This document shows positions 23,444 to 36,467 of a DNA stretch of 64,000 bases, one piece after another (the first letter of the stretch is position 1; the number at the start of each line of letters is the position of its first letter). The DNA comes from Wolfiporia cocos. Taxonomy: Eukaryota > Basidiomycota > Agaricomycetes > Polyporales > Phaeolaceae. The notes below the pieces were generated by a model, which was not told the DNA's origin, searched no databases, and was given only the letters and a program-made list of their open reading frames with translations. The stretch covers positions 2,728,001-2,792,000 of the forward strand of contig JACCLO010000010.1 of NCBI GenBank assembly GCA_029448655.1, read 5' to 3'. A program made the position numbers and the translations under genes.

Positions 23444-25486
23444 TTATTCCTCGCTCGTGGGCAGATGGCCGAACAAAGCGAGGATGATGTCGTTGCTCCG
23501 AGTCCAAGAACCCCTTGGTGTCGGCCGCGGCGACTGCAAGGGCAACCGCATGTTATACGTCTCCTGAATGGTGACGTAGGACGCCCATACCGGTGACGCA
23601 GGCGGCATTGGCATGTTGCCGAATGTGCCTGCGACGGGGAGCTCGGCTGTGCCTAGTACTGGTGCAGGTGGGACGTCTGCAATGTCGACAATTTCCGTGG
23701 CATTCATGGCCTCTGAGTACGTGGGAGGCTCCGAAAAGTCGACAACCGCTACCATCTCGGCCATCTCCGAGTAAGCGGGGAGCTGTTCCTCGAGGTCCAC
23801 GTCTTCCAATGTGTCGGGCAGCGGGATAGGCGCGAGAACAGGCGCGACGAGGACGTGATCACTGGTGGACGCGCTGGTGCCCAGGTCGAAATCGGCCACC
23901 GAGAGGGCCGATGGGAGCATCACCGACGAGAGTGATCCTGCTAGCGGCTGAGGCGTTGGCATGAACAGCAAGGCCGGTGGTGCAGGTTCTGCCGATACCA
24001 CTGCAGGTGAGGAAATGGTGCCTCCGACGTTCATGCTCTCATCAGGGAGAGCGTCCAGGAGCAGTGGGGCGGAGATAACTAGCGGGGATATCAAGTCGTC
24101 CGTCTCGCACGGGCTTAGCACGGGAGATGCGGGTGCGCTCGTTATGGACAAATTATCTACCTGCAGGAGGTTCGCGCCTGTGGCAAGAGTGCCTATTGAT
24201 GCCATCAAGAGTGAGAGTTGTATGCTTTCCTCACTATTCGAGTCAATGGACATGTGGTCCGGTAGAACGACGCCCGGTAGACAAAAGGGGGAGATAGGGC
24301 CCACAGAGGACAACGGGATGAGGTTAGGAATCGGAGGTACTCTTGCAGTGATGCTGAGGTTGACTAGTGGCAGTTCCGACAGCAATAAAGGCGAGACCGG
24401 GGTGTCGACTAGAGGAGGAATCGGGCGAAGCTCGGGTAACGAAGGCAGGCTTGCTGCGTTGTTCAGGTGAAAGAGTAGGACGTCCGGCGACGACATGCCA
24501 TTCAGCAATGATGGCGAATTCGGGATTCTAACGGGCAGAGGAGCCAGCCCATTGTCAGAAGATATGGGGTGGCCGTCTGCGGCAGCGTACCATTCGTCGT
24601 CATGACTGTCTGCAGGACCCATGGCTAACAGAGACGTCGAGGGCGTGAGCAGCACGCTGTCGTCGTCGAACGAATCCCATGATAGGTCCAGGAAGCTGCT
24701 ACCCGAGTCAACACTCGACGAGCGTTGCCAACCAGACAGGTGGCAGCCTATGGCATGAGGACCTGGGCGAGGATCCTTGACATGCGTAGAATGGGGACTC
24801 CTGATGGTAATATGGGGCCACCGTTCCGCCACGTCATCCTCATCGTCGGTAGAGACGGTTCCCGCGGATTGATCCTTGGGCGTAGTATGTTGGGCGCAGC
24901 ATTCAGGTGTGACGACGGGAGTCACTTCCTGGCAAACGTCGTTGTGCTGCACCGAGACAGCTGATTGTGGGTCCACCGGGCGCTTATACCCGAGAACAAA
25001 GGCGAGCTCTGACTCGCGACCGGAGCGGGAAAGGTGCAGTGCATCCAGCTTCCTCGCCTCGCCAAGCAATTTCTTGATGTCATTTCTAGTACTAATGGAG
25101 ACTGACGCATCAGCGAGGAGAGCAGAAAATCCGGCGAGCTCGAGATTCAACATCTTGGCCCTGGTCGCAAGAGCGGCATCATGCATGAATGCGTTGGATG
25201 CCTGTCGTCATAGAAGCGTTAGTTATGTATATCCATCGATGTTCATGACACGTACCCGAGCTGACGCGATCAAAGATGCATTGTGTTTGAATAGACCGTA
25301 GAAACCAATTCGGTCAGCGCTGATGCGCGCAAGGGCTTGTTCTCTGATGATAGAGATGTCATGATACAGTCCCAAGACGGGAGGGAGCCTCAATGGTTCC
25401 AGCGGCGCGCACGAAATCATTGTCCCTTTGTCTCGCGACGGCTCAGCCGCACAGCAACGCGCGGCGTGCTGAAAGAAAGACAGCAT
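23444..25486 (-). CDS. Hypothetical Ser/Pro/Leu-rich protein, 662 aa
   Basis: Two exons are clear: 25486-25256 and 25201-23444, separated by a 54-nt intron (25202-25255) with a GTACGT donor and CAG acceptor. The splice joins LIASAR to ASNAFMHDAAL in frame and predicts 662 residues. The N-terminal 150 residues look folded and mostly helical (SADRIGFYGLFKHNASLIAS, LNLELAGFSALLADAS, RNDIKKLLGEARKLDALHLS). The remaining 500 are low-complexity, rich in Pro, Ser, Leu and Asp, with many short acidic patches, ending RSNDIILALFGHLPTSEE. No signal peptide, membrane segment or known domain was recognised. The long uninterrupted frame and biased composition support a real gene. The function is unknown; the disordered tail would suit a scaffold or regulatory protein, but that is a guess. 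Confidence 0.7.
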
Positions 25487-25849
25487 AGCCTCGGTAGCAG
25501 TGGCCTATAATGCAAGGTGAGGTGCGATTAACAACACGTTTCCCAACTGCAGCTGTGGCCTCGGATGCGCACCGATGGTGGTGGTTGGAGGGAATGAGCG
25601 GCACCCTCGGCAACGCCTTATCTAGGCAATGAGGTGCTGACTCAGCTGAGCGCAACGCGATCGACGCTAGCTACTGTGATCGTGACGCGACGCGACGCGG
25701 TTGTGGCTGATTGCCGTTTGTGGCTACGCATGCTTATTCTCGTTTCTGAGCGGATGAGTGTTTCTTGGTCTCCCACGTCCCGTGTAGGTTGACTGTGAGT
25801 TACCGCTTTTTTATACATTGCGATCCTCGCCCTTTCTTCGTTGATTTAT

Positions 25850-25925
25850 AGACGTTGAGACGAGTTGCGGATCCGTCCCCAACTCCTATCCATTTGCTCG
25901 CGCGACGGGTCCGGCGCACTGCCTG
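25850..25925 (+). repeat. Dispersed direct repeat, right copy
   Basis: Matches 22232-22312: GACGTTGAGACGAGTTGCGG through CCGGCGCACTGCCT. It lies about 360 bp upstream of the start of the hypothetical gene. Confidence 0.55.
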
Positions 25926-28900
25926 ATGAAGCTTCATTCTTCATGTCGACAGACACGGCTGAGTAGAGCGACAGGCAAGATTCCGATTCCTCAAATACAT
26001 ACGACAAATCGTACAGACCTCAGTGTTATAGCCTCCAACCTTCAAATCCCGTGCTTTTTCCAGTATGCATCAGAACTTGGTCGATCGCAAGGCGATGCCG
26101 ACGGCCACGGCTATACCCTCAATGCAGGTCACGTATTGAATGACAATGTGAAATACATTGGGATCACAAGCAAAAGAAGTGAGCGAGATGGTGGGTGAGC
26201 ATCTAGACTTCGGAGTATATTCTCTATCTACAAGCATTGGAATCAGGACGGCTGGCAGTAGCTATTCCAGGCTACAGCTCTCCAAACCTCGATAATATCA
26301 CGTGGAATAACGATAGACAGGTATACCGGCTATATATGGGACTATTTTCCAAGATCATTCTGAATAAAAATATCAAGTGACGTATAGGAATTCTCGCATT
26401 GCACATTTCCTCGTCGCATCGACACATCTTCTCGGAATAGGGGATCAGAAACTCTCTCAACTCCATTAGCAGACAGGGAAAGCTTCTGACACGCTATCCG
26501 ACTCACCTCTTGTCATTGTGACGTGATTACTCTCATGCATGATCGTACAGTTTGCGGACATCTGAAACTATAATCCAACAAATATCCTGTATCGCGATGG
26601 AACACGACATCAAAGACAGTTCTAAAGAGCAGCTTCTACAGATTCTTGGTCTCGAGATAATTGTGTAGCATGCGGCATCATAAGAAGGAAATCATGAACG
26701 ACGACTACACGTGCAACTGACATAGGTTCCTGACTCTCACTAGGCGACTGGCACTGAGAAGTAGATGTCATGTGCAACTAGATGGCATCGCATCCATCGC
26801 TTGACAACTGTACCTGAAGCATTGTTGCATAGGAAACAATGGTCATCAATTCAAATTATGTGATGAGGCACGGCGGCCGGATTCCGTTGGTTCTCTGTAC
26901 TCGCTAGCACGAGAATTATGCGCATAATTGCATGCCTGTCAAGTTGTGGGGCATGGCCATCAGTTCGATTCGGACGCACACAAACAAGTACGCAAACAAT
27001 TGTTGTGCTCTAGCGGAACAACCTGTACTTCGGAATCGCACGCAACCTCTGTGAAATGAGCCTCCGAATGATCTTCCGAATGAGTAAGCTCCTGCGTTAT
27101 AAACATATTTACAGCATTATCATTAGATTCAGCATGTCAGACACCTTGTGATAACATACGTATATTGACCTGTGAAGCTCTCAATACTGCGCACAGTATC
27201 CGCCAGAGTCATGGAGGTTGGGAGCGCAGGGTCCTGCTTGACACTCCAACGCGTTCATGACGAGTTTACCCAAATCGTTTCCGTCGACGCTATTAAAACC
27301 AGATATTCTACTTCCGGAACTGCAGGTAGGCAGGAACCAAATACTAGATGTGGGACACGAGATATAATGTCGCAGTCGGAAAACGTGAGCATCCCGAATG
27401 AGCACCAGTGAATCGCAAATTGCAAGATAGGTTGCAGGTACCGCTCGCCACCGTCTTCATTTAGTCCAATGCGAGGCCGAGTAGGGATTCGATATCTTCG
27501 GGAATATTGATACCGATGGAACATCAGAGCTACCATCTGCAAAAATCCAAAGTCTTGACATTTACCAGATTGTTGAACAAATCAAGCGTATTGACGATTG
27601 CGATATCTTCTGCCTAACTCCTAAGGACGTCAATGTAGGATGGAGCATCTGCACAATCTGTGAAGAAATACCTCAAGTAAATAATGAAGCACCATTTCGA
27701 CTGGATCACATGGATGCGGCTGTATAGATGAACGGCCAGCATGTTGTATTGCGAAAACGCATCTGCAGAAGATACAAATTTCCATAGTACACAGACGTGG
27801 GCTTTCTTCGTCCCTGTTGTCAGATGGGTCTCCCGCACCTACTTGTTCATATCCAGCGGCGGTCTCAAGCTTTCTCAGGCTTACCAAGCTTCGCCCTTTG
27901 AGCCTATATTAGTGTAGAAATGTACATTGGTCCGCCCTCGACCTGTCTCCTTCTTCCTCCTCCTCTCCCGGGTCAATATATTGTCGCTTTCGACGCTGCT
28001 GAAGTCTCTATTTGAAGGATCCTCCGAGCGAGTTCGTGTGTCTGGCTGTGCTGCGGCCCAGGCAGAATCTGTACTAGGTATGAGCTTCGGAGGCTCCATG
28101 AGCCGATTAAGGACAGCCATGATCTCCATTGAACTCACGTGGAGGACTTGATGGAGGGTTTATGTATGCTTTTACTGCAAAGCGCTCGCATGAGACGTCA
28201 CACTCCGACGTGCTCAGTCATACTAGGTTCTCTGGTTGCAGATCCTGCAAAAGTGGATGGCTTTACCAGCTTCATGATGGTGGTTTATACGGCTGGCCTT
28301 GAAGAATGTCTGCTGGAATCTACGAGATCCATCGCTTTCTCCCAATTTCCTGACTGAATTGATATAGGTTGATGGCCCTGAGAGCAGGATAGTGTCTGAG
28401 TCCTGTCAGTCGCTGCATGAAATGTCGGATTTGATATTGGAAGCACCTTCTCAAATCTACGAAGCTGCTTGCGCCATCGAGTGCATGTAGATTTCTGCTG
28501 AGATGAGCCGAGACGAGGATGTTGCAACTACAGACCCGCCGAGATAAAATAGAAATGCATTTCCACACAACTCAGAGAACCTAGTGATTCTCCGTATTAG
28601 ATAAAATCCTAGTTTCAGAGAGTTATCCAGCATCTGTGGGAAGCGTCAATGCCAAGGGGCGTCACACGCAACGCCGCACCACATGGTAACATCTACTGGT
28701 AAATCTGGTTCATCAGATTGACTGATGTATTTATCTAGCTCATACCAGAAAATTCTAGTTATACCGTCAAAAGACAGGCTTTCGCAAATCGAGAGGTATG
28801 CTCTGGAAATCAAACATACTCGGGCGATCTGCTGTAGACACCAATCATACATCTCAGAGAAGTGGAGAATTGCTGAATTGCTGTTACGAGCGGCAGACCA

Positions 28901-31900
28901 ATCGTCGGCGCAGGGGCCGTCGGCGTTAGAAGATAGTTGCTATCCGAGACAACCCGAGACAGGTCTATGGATGCGGATCATCGTCACAAGCTAAATATTG
29001 TACACAGGCACTGTTATCCGAGATTCATGATGTACTCGTCATGATCGAGCCAAGCATACCTGATGCTCACTTGCGTGAAATGATCGCCGATGGCGCAATT
29101 TGCTTCGCTCATTAGGTCCTCATCATAGTGCGATCGGTCAATTTAACACAAGGACCAATATGTGTCACATACACGTACATAACTGATGGCTCATCGTTGT
29201 AAGATCCTCGGTGGGAGCGTGGCTGAGATTGTGGCCCGCCGGAGAGCGTGATGGGAGGGTCGCTTGCCAAGTCGTACGCAGAGCGGTTAGGCGCAGAAGC
29301 ATGGCTGATCTATTGTCAGATAGATATATACGGAACTCCGTAAGAGAATCCCTTGAGCTGAAATCGAGCGAGCTTTTGGTACATTAATGGCGGAAATGGA
29401 CGGGAAGCTGAGAATAACGTGGAATGGACAGCATTCCCTCAAAACTCGCTAATGGACTTTGGTTCACAGTGCACCAGGAGACCTGTTGAGTGCGCTCGCT
29501 GCATTACTGCAATTGCAGTTTGCGATGTAGTGAGCAAGTTGCCAGCATTCTAACCGGCCCTAATCGGCGAGGGCGCACCTGATCTAAGATACAGTTCCGA
29601 TTCGGCTACGAGCGCTAGTTACTAACTGTGGCGGTGAGGGGTCCCGGTCACCGGTCAACGTTTCAACAGTCACCAGTCCGAGACTACTTGTTCTGTACGT
29701 GAGCTATACTCAATCATCTCGCGCGCTCGCGTCAGATCATCTTGGAAGTAACGGGTTCTAATGACTTACTACGTATGCATACATGACTGTTGGCCTCTTC
29801 GACAAGACCTGCGGTCCCACCGTTCACTATTTGCCATGTTCAGCGTTCAAGGTTCGCACCGCACAAGCTTTGTGCATTACCCGAGGTAGAGAATTAGATT
29901 ATGCATGTCATCCTGCGCTCTTCATTACGACTCAATGGTTCTACTATAGAACTTGCGAATCCTGACTTCAGCTCTGTGTACCATCATAGTTCTTATGGGT
30001 GTGCATCACTGGACAACCTTCGTAGTAACTCACTGTTTCTATGGATCCGAAACATGTCTTTTGACTATCAGAGCTCGACTAACAAGCTGCTGTGCCACAT
30101 AAACGACTTCCGGGCCAGTCCTCTTCCGACAGTAGCTTGGATGCTACATCACCTTCAACTACGGTCAGATTGCTGTGGTCGTGGCTGTATTCTTCCGTAA
30201 TCTTTCCTCATTTTTATCATCATCCAACGCCATACGGAATATCTTGTATGATCTGACTGGTAAGCATGTCCAACAAGTGTAAATCGACATGTAGGAGTTT
30301 CCGATGACATGATACTCGTGCTTCGCCCGCTCGACTACTTCGCTCATTCTTGTGCATCATCGATGTCAAGATACCTGTTCGACTAGAGGTCTGTAATATC
30401 TCCCGTTCAATGGCATGCTCTACCTTACATGCCATGGCTGTGTTGTCGTAGTCGATCCGGCTTCTCATCAAATAGGCCGAATGGCAGCACTAGACGTCTT
30501 GAGCAGCAGCACATCTTCCGATAATACCTGAAAATCAACATGTGCACTTGATCGCATAGAATATTGCACTCAGACTGTGGTGAGCGTTGATTTTTCTTTT
30601 CGGATCGTTATGACACTGATGAGTGTCTTCGTGCCTTTCTGTTTCAATGACGAACTCAAACTATGACATCCGATTGAATTCAAGGTGGCTGATGCTGATG
30701 TCTTATAGCGTGTGGGCATAATCAGTTATCAATGCAACGATCTATGGCATCGGGCAGATTGTTTACGACTGAACTACAGATGATACGGTCGTAGTTTTAT
30801 TGCACCTAGCAATGTCTTTGTGGATAGCAATGGGTTCGTACGTAAGCTTGTTCAATACTCGTCTGCGACGGTGCGTGGTACATGCAAATCCTAGTATCAC
30901 TATTTGTGGTTAACCCCTTCCCACCTTCAGGATGTCGTTGCAACTATGTTCTCACAGACATTGTGATCAAGACCAACATGTACAGCCTGCTGTCCGCAGC
31001 ATCTGCTGATTGACATCTGACTGCGTCTTACGTTGCCTTTACATTGGCACGATGTCCCCAGACGAAAAATCCGTATCACGGATCTTGAGCGATACATCAT
31101 TTGCTAGTGACATTTCAGAATTTTACGAACCGCGGGACTGAGCCTCCACGAACGCGGCATACCGTTATGAGAACGCGTCATGTTTCCCTTGTGACCGCAC
31201 ACTCATGCCCTAGACGATTCCGCCGTGGCGAACATAAGAACATTGTATCCACTTCGCTCATGTCAAGCGTCCTATAAGACATCCGATTGAACGATGAATC
31301 AAGTGTTGGTGCTGGAGGAACAGAATTAAGTGCAATCGGGAGAACGCTTCGAATATGGCACCACATTAAACGAGCGCACTGCACTTTACGAATGGGGCCA
31401 TGTTACCCGCGAACGGTTTCTGATCGTTGGACAGGCTAATAGCCCAGAACTCCGAGACCAAGAAGCTTGGCTGGCTTGGCGCTGTGTATTACGGAACAAA
31501 CGGGTTACTTCGACAGGTCCCGGTGTCCTCTGTTGATGTAGGGTAAAGATATCAATGGGGTTAACCTTTCAATGGACCGTGCAGAAGGAACCTGGTGGCA
31601 CCCTGCTCCGTCCGGCTCTGCCAAGGAATTGCTCACAATAAACAGAGATCCGAAAGCTCTCAGGCTCGGGCGACCCGGGAAGATTACTGTGCACCAATGA
31701 CTGCAGCAAAAATGGGACAATCCGGATCGAACATCTTCTGAGAATCATGGTAGAGAAAGTAGATACGACGGACTATATTCCGCACTGATATCGGCGGTTT
31801 ATTCACGATCTATACAACGTAAAATGAATCCTGCTCGTTTGCTGATGCATTTTTTGGTTGTAATGTGTGCACAATATAGCGCTTTGCATTTGAAAATGCA

Positions 31901-34900
31901 GGTATTGCAGCTCCTGTAAGACTGGACTCTTCATAAGGACGGGCCGAGTATGGGGAAGCAGTCTGATCCGCAGCGTTCGAGAATGCGGCGACAGCACAGC
32001 CTCGATATCGCCGAGTCGCGGAAAGTCCTCGATCACGTATTTGTGCGATCGCTAGCGCGCTATGCATCCGAATCGGTTGAGTAGTCAGGAGCTCCAGTGT
32101 ATACATCCTCCGCTACAGTTTCCACGCTCAAACTGCGTCTGATATGTGCGCTTCCCTACTTCGCCGTCTGGTTTCACGTCCGATACGTAAAGCCGATACC
32201 GATGTATGGCTTGTGCTCTTGGTCTCGCGTTGCGTTATGTTTCGGCAATCCCAAAGTCATTGCAAAGAGGGATCGTAGCCAACAGCATGCAATATAGGAT
32301 GTGTTTCTGACGCTCGGATGCATTCTATTCACTCGGGGCGCACTGCGTATCTCACGAACATAGCCTTGTTCCTTGTGAGAAGGTATCGATTGCGAGACTG
32401 CCGGTCGAATCCTAGCACCGAGAAAATTCCAGCCTCATTATCAGCGGATTGAGTGACATGATGATGGTCAGAAAGCACAGCGGGATATACATTCGTGACA
32501 GACTGACAGCAACCTACAAACGAAACAGGACAAAGACTGACGCGCGCTCTGTCCAGGGGCTCCGCTGAGATGCATTGAAACATGTGAACCGCCAGGTTCA
32601 GGTTGCATCAATCAAGCGGAATTGTCATCCCGGTCTCGTTGGCAAGATACTGCACGCGCTGTCGGCAGGTAGGAGTATCTCGTAGCACCCGATACCAGGT
32701 ACCTCACCTGAGTACAGTACAGTTATTGGCCTAAATAGGACAATTTGTGAACCTATCTCCGGACGCCCGAGCCGAATTCCAGATTCGATTACTTTGCGTT
32801 GATAAAGCGATGATGCGCCTGTTTGCCGCGTTGTTCGGCGTTTCAGGTTGGACAGGGTGACCGGCAGACGTACTGTAGCTCCAGGAAAGGGCGGCAACAA
32901 GCTGAAGTCGGCGTTTGCAACAAACGTCAATTGCTTTGGCCCCTTGCTTACGATGAATTGGGAAGACCGCAAGACCATGCGCGGCCGTTACCATAAATGT
33001 TGGAGCACAGATAAAGGATAGTGTAACAATAACTGACGCGTCTGCAGCATGCTTGTGCGACGTAATGCACAATTAATTTGAGGACAGTAAATATGAGCAT
33101 AATCTTGGTGGCTACACGTGCGCGAGAGGTACAGACGCGAGTAATAATGCCGTATGAGGACCATGGCACCTCTCTGCTAGTGGTTATGAACACACTCCTT
33201 AGATTGAAAGGTGGCTGAATGAGCTCTTACGTCGATTAGCGAGCGCTGTGCATCCTGGAATAACTCATAGCAATTCCGATACATACGGCCTGGTAGGCGT
33301 CGCGATCATAGACCGTCATCAGCCAGGGAAGGTTGCAGAAGGGCGACGGACGCCATCTGCTCAGCAGCTGTAGAGATGGTGCATTCTGGTTGATCGAAAT
33401 AGTAGCGTAGCTACGCAGCATTCGGAGGCGCGAAATGCATCGTCAGTGATGGGATTATGACGACATGATCTAGAAAGACATTACTTTGCGGCACCTATTC
33501 TCACCAGTCTAAGTTCGAATGGGTTGCTGAACAACCGAGCCTAGTCGAGGAGACCAGCATGACGTTGCGTGGGTACGCTACTGCGCGTACTGATCACCAG
33601 AGCATACAGGCATCAAAGAATGACGCACATGGACAGGGGGCGTTCGCGCGCTATGATTAGACTGCTCGATAGGTGATGATGGTGGGATGTTTTCGTTATT
33701 ATGTCGGTATATCGACATACAAGTTTTGATATGCCACGCTACGGTGAATGTATGGGATACGAATTAATGGTGAGCAAAGCGGTTTGCAAGTGACCACGAG
33801 CTAGCTGTAACTCACCTGACCAGTCTCGGTTGATGGCTAGGACTCGCTCCGCACATATGGCTCATGGGAATCTGGCGTTTAGATAGTGTAAGAAGTTGGA
33901 ACGCACTACGGAATGTTGCAGACGCTCCCGTCTCCTGCGTACATCACTTGCTGATCATGATAGGTCTAGATCTTCACGTTGAGGCGACAAGGTATCCCGG
34001 CGGCTGGTCTCGACGCCTACCTTTGACACTTGACCGCTACTCGTCTGCCCAATGTCACCAGCATACTGCCATGCATTCGGAAATACTTGCTAGCCATAAC
34101 AATCAGACTCGGCACATCAGCGGCATGCGCTTGTGTACTCTGAAGACTAGAGACAGTCTAAATCAGATGATCAATGATGACGACGGCATTTGCCATTGTC
34201 CCTGAGTGTCGTGCGACAAAAAAGCGACAAAAAAGCGAGACATGGTTAGCAAAGCGACGAATACGTTGAGATGCGATATCGTTTAGTACGCAGGCATACT
34301 ACCAACTTGTGAGGGGTTTCATATCGCGAACGACGTGGCGAGGACAGTTGCTGACAACGCTGAAGGAGAGTCTGCCGAGATCTATCGAAGATTCCGTGTA
34401 AATTAGAAACCTGAGAATTAGATTGTTGACTGTCCGAGGACCGCGGACACCGCGTTGCATACGCAGCAATGCCGAACTCCGCTGCTATACAGAAAGAGGT
34501 CGGCAATGCCATCGAAGCTCATCGGCCAGATGCGGTGCATTTCTGGTTGACTCCTTCAGAGACATAACCGGCGTGATGGTTAAGTAGCTGACAATCGCAT
34601 CCGAATACAGTCGTGACCGATTCGCGGACGCCGGAGATGCCTGGCGCATTCGTTAGACGAAAATAGGAATCTAGAAAAGCGGAATATCTACCGCAGTAGA
34701 CGGCAATCGCATAGCGATTATGCAGGACCGGAAGAGAGAAATAGGATCACCAGTCCGAAACGCGTAGGTAGCGCCATGTCGGAAAAGCAGGTCACGTCGG
34801 TGGAGATCAATGAAATCACTGTACTAGTTATCCGGCCTGATATGGGAGTCCCGCGTATCTTTGCGACTCATGCATTGATATACGTTGTCGCGATGAGAGT

Positions 34901-35843
34901 GAACCAGGTAGAGCATTGCCCAAGAATGATCTCTGCGTCGTTAGCCTGTATATTGACCTGATGATTTGACGGTCGCACATAAATGGGCGGGCGCCAGAGC
35001 GCTAGGCACCAATCATATCGCCCGATCAAGCCGTAGACGCTCACCGCTTCACGGCCTCTTCGTGAGCAAATCTTACATGAGCTGAACATCGCGCTGAAGC
35101 ATCGCATTATCCAATAATGTGCCCTGTATAAGGAATATTTATAGCCATCGTGAGTTATCTGGTCATCCGCCGACACCAGAAGTGACTAACCGGTCTCATA
35201 GAGCTATCAGAGTGGGACAGTGACGAGGATGCGGAGGCATTTCAGGGCAAAAAACTGTTATCCAGACCATGGCCCATGTCACCCCTGCTCACCTGAACAT
35301 CAACGGTTGCATCGCCTAAGTATCTGGAATTGCTGTCATGTTCCGCGTGAGCGCTGGGAACCAATGCCACGGTATTCGGAATTCAAAGCGCCTTCTGTTT
35401 CGCAGCTTCTCTAGCCGTTAGACCGCCCGTTTTTGCCCGCGACCTCATTGCTTCTGCTCGTACTCTGAAACTGAAACAGGAAAAGGCTCGCGTTTGTTGA
35501 AGCGAGTGGTGCGCGACTGATTCCGGACGGATCGGCGCACATGCCAGGCTGCCATCAGGCACATGCCGTGCCCCGCAACATTCCCTGCCCAGAGCAAGAA
35601 AGCGTGGACATGCCTCGAAGTAAGCAGGCGACATAGTTGAGTGCATACTGTCGCCCACCGGTTAATTTCAGGACGATCTGGAGCCCATGATGGAGGGTAG
35701 AGGTGCACCAATCTACACCCCGGCATCTTCCTGCCAACCATCACCTCCTCCCGAGTCTCGAAGTCGCATTCGGAATTGACCAGAGTTCGCATTCGGAATT
35801 AAGCAGACTTCGCTTTGGCCGTTACCGATGCGCTGAATGACGT
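25926..35843. other. 10-kb gene-poor region, possibly decayed genes
   Basis: No ORF exceeds about 117 codons and none matches a family I recognise. The densest candidate is listed separately at 28440-29110. Others with protein-like composition are 27255-27542 (-), 31810-32106 (-), 32625-32978 (-) and 33864-34205 (+), all unassigned. There are no long tandem or inverted repeats. Small motifs repeat locally, for example CGCATTCGGAATT twice near 35765-35800. Decayed genes or ordinary heterochromatin-like DNA are both possible. Confidence 0.3.
28440..29110 (-). other. Possible decayed or intron-rich gene, unidentified
   Basis: Several open segments lie in order on the minus strand. SHYDEDLMSEANCAIGDHFT (about 29110-29055) ends at a GTGAGC donor. 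A frame runs from GPCADDWSAARNSNSAILHF (about 28920) through EMYDWCLQQIARVC to FWYELDKYISQSDEPDLPVD (about 28690). A further segment (about 28630-28440) holds KLGFYLIRRITRFSELC. Clean splices joining all of them without a stop were not found. It may be a pseudogene or a gene with several short introns. No family is assigned. Confidence 0.25.
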
Positions 35844-36467
35844 TTGACGGCTTGGTTTGCATTCAAAAGGCGAGCATGGCGGGGACAGGGAGAGCCAGGT
35901 TTCGCACACTCAACGCCCTCGTCAATCCGAAAAACATCTTCACCACTCCAGGCATGTACCAGGCTCTTCCGGCTGCACTCTATGACTAAATGTTCATTTA
36001 TAGTCACAATGGTGCTCACATTCCAGTCTGTATCCCCCAACGGGCAGGCCGAGGTCGCGGCCTTCATCAGCACACTCGGGCCCGAGCATACTGTGCGGCA
36101 ATACGCGACCAGCCCCTTCCTGGAGTGTCGTGTCCGCAAGCGCTTTCACTGGGTAGCGAAGCAAGCGGCGAACCTGGGATGGTTCAGTTGCCTGCTCATA
36201 TCACCCTCGGGAACCCCTCGCACGCGCTCCATCCATGTATTCCGAAGTGGTTTCTGGGAGGAAATAGACGGTAAGACACCGAATTTCCTGTGCAGGTGTC
36301 AATACTTAGCGTCAACATTGATCCAGACGGCAAAGACATCGAAGACATTGACACCATGTTCAAGACGATGGCAGTGCAAGATTGTCCTGCGCAGTTATTT
36401 CCTTGTCCTAGGAAGTCAATGTGATCGTCTACCGTCGCTAGTTGTGGCGTGCTTTGAAAATCTCTGA
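35844..36467 (+). CDS. Hypothetical ORF, 207 aa
   Basis: This is the longest open frame in the gene-poor stretch. It reads MTAWFAFKRRAWRGQ, then QAEVAAFISTLGPEHTVRQY, ECRVRKRFHWVAKQAANLGW and SGFWEEIDGKTPNF. No domain, signal peptide or membrane helix was recognised. The shorter overlapping frame at 35990-36274 weakens the case. At this length it could be chance or an exon of a larger gene. Confidence 0.25.
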   Translation: MTAWFAFKRRAWRGQGEPGFAHSTPSSIRKTSSPLQACTRLFRLHSMTKCSFIVTMVLTFQSVSPNGQAEVAAFISTLGPEHTVRQYATSPFLECRVRKRFHWVAKQAANLGWFSCLLISPSGTPRTRSIHVFRSGFWEEIDGKTPNFLCRCQYLASTLIQTAKTSKTLTPCSRRWQCKIVLRSYFLVLGSQCDRLPSLVVACFENL

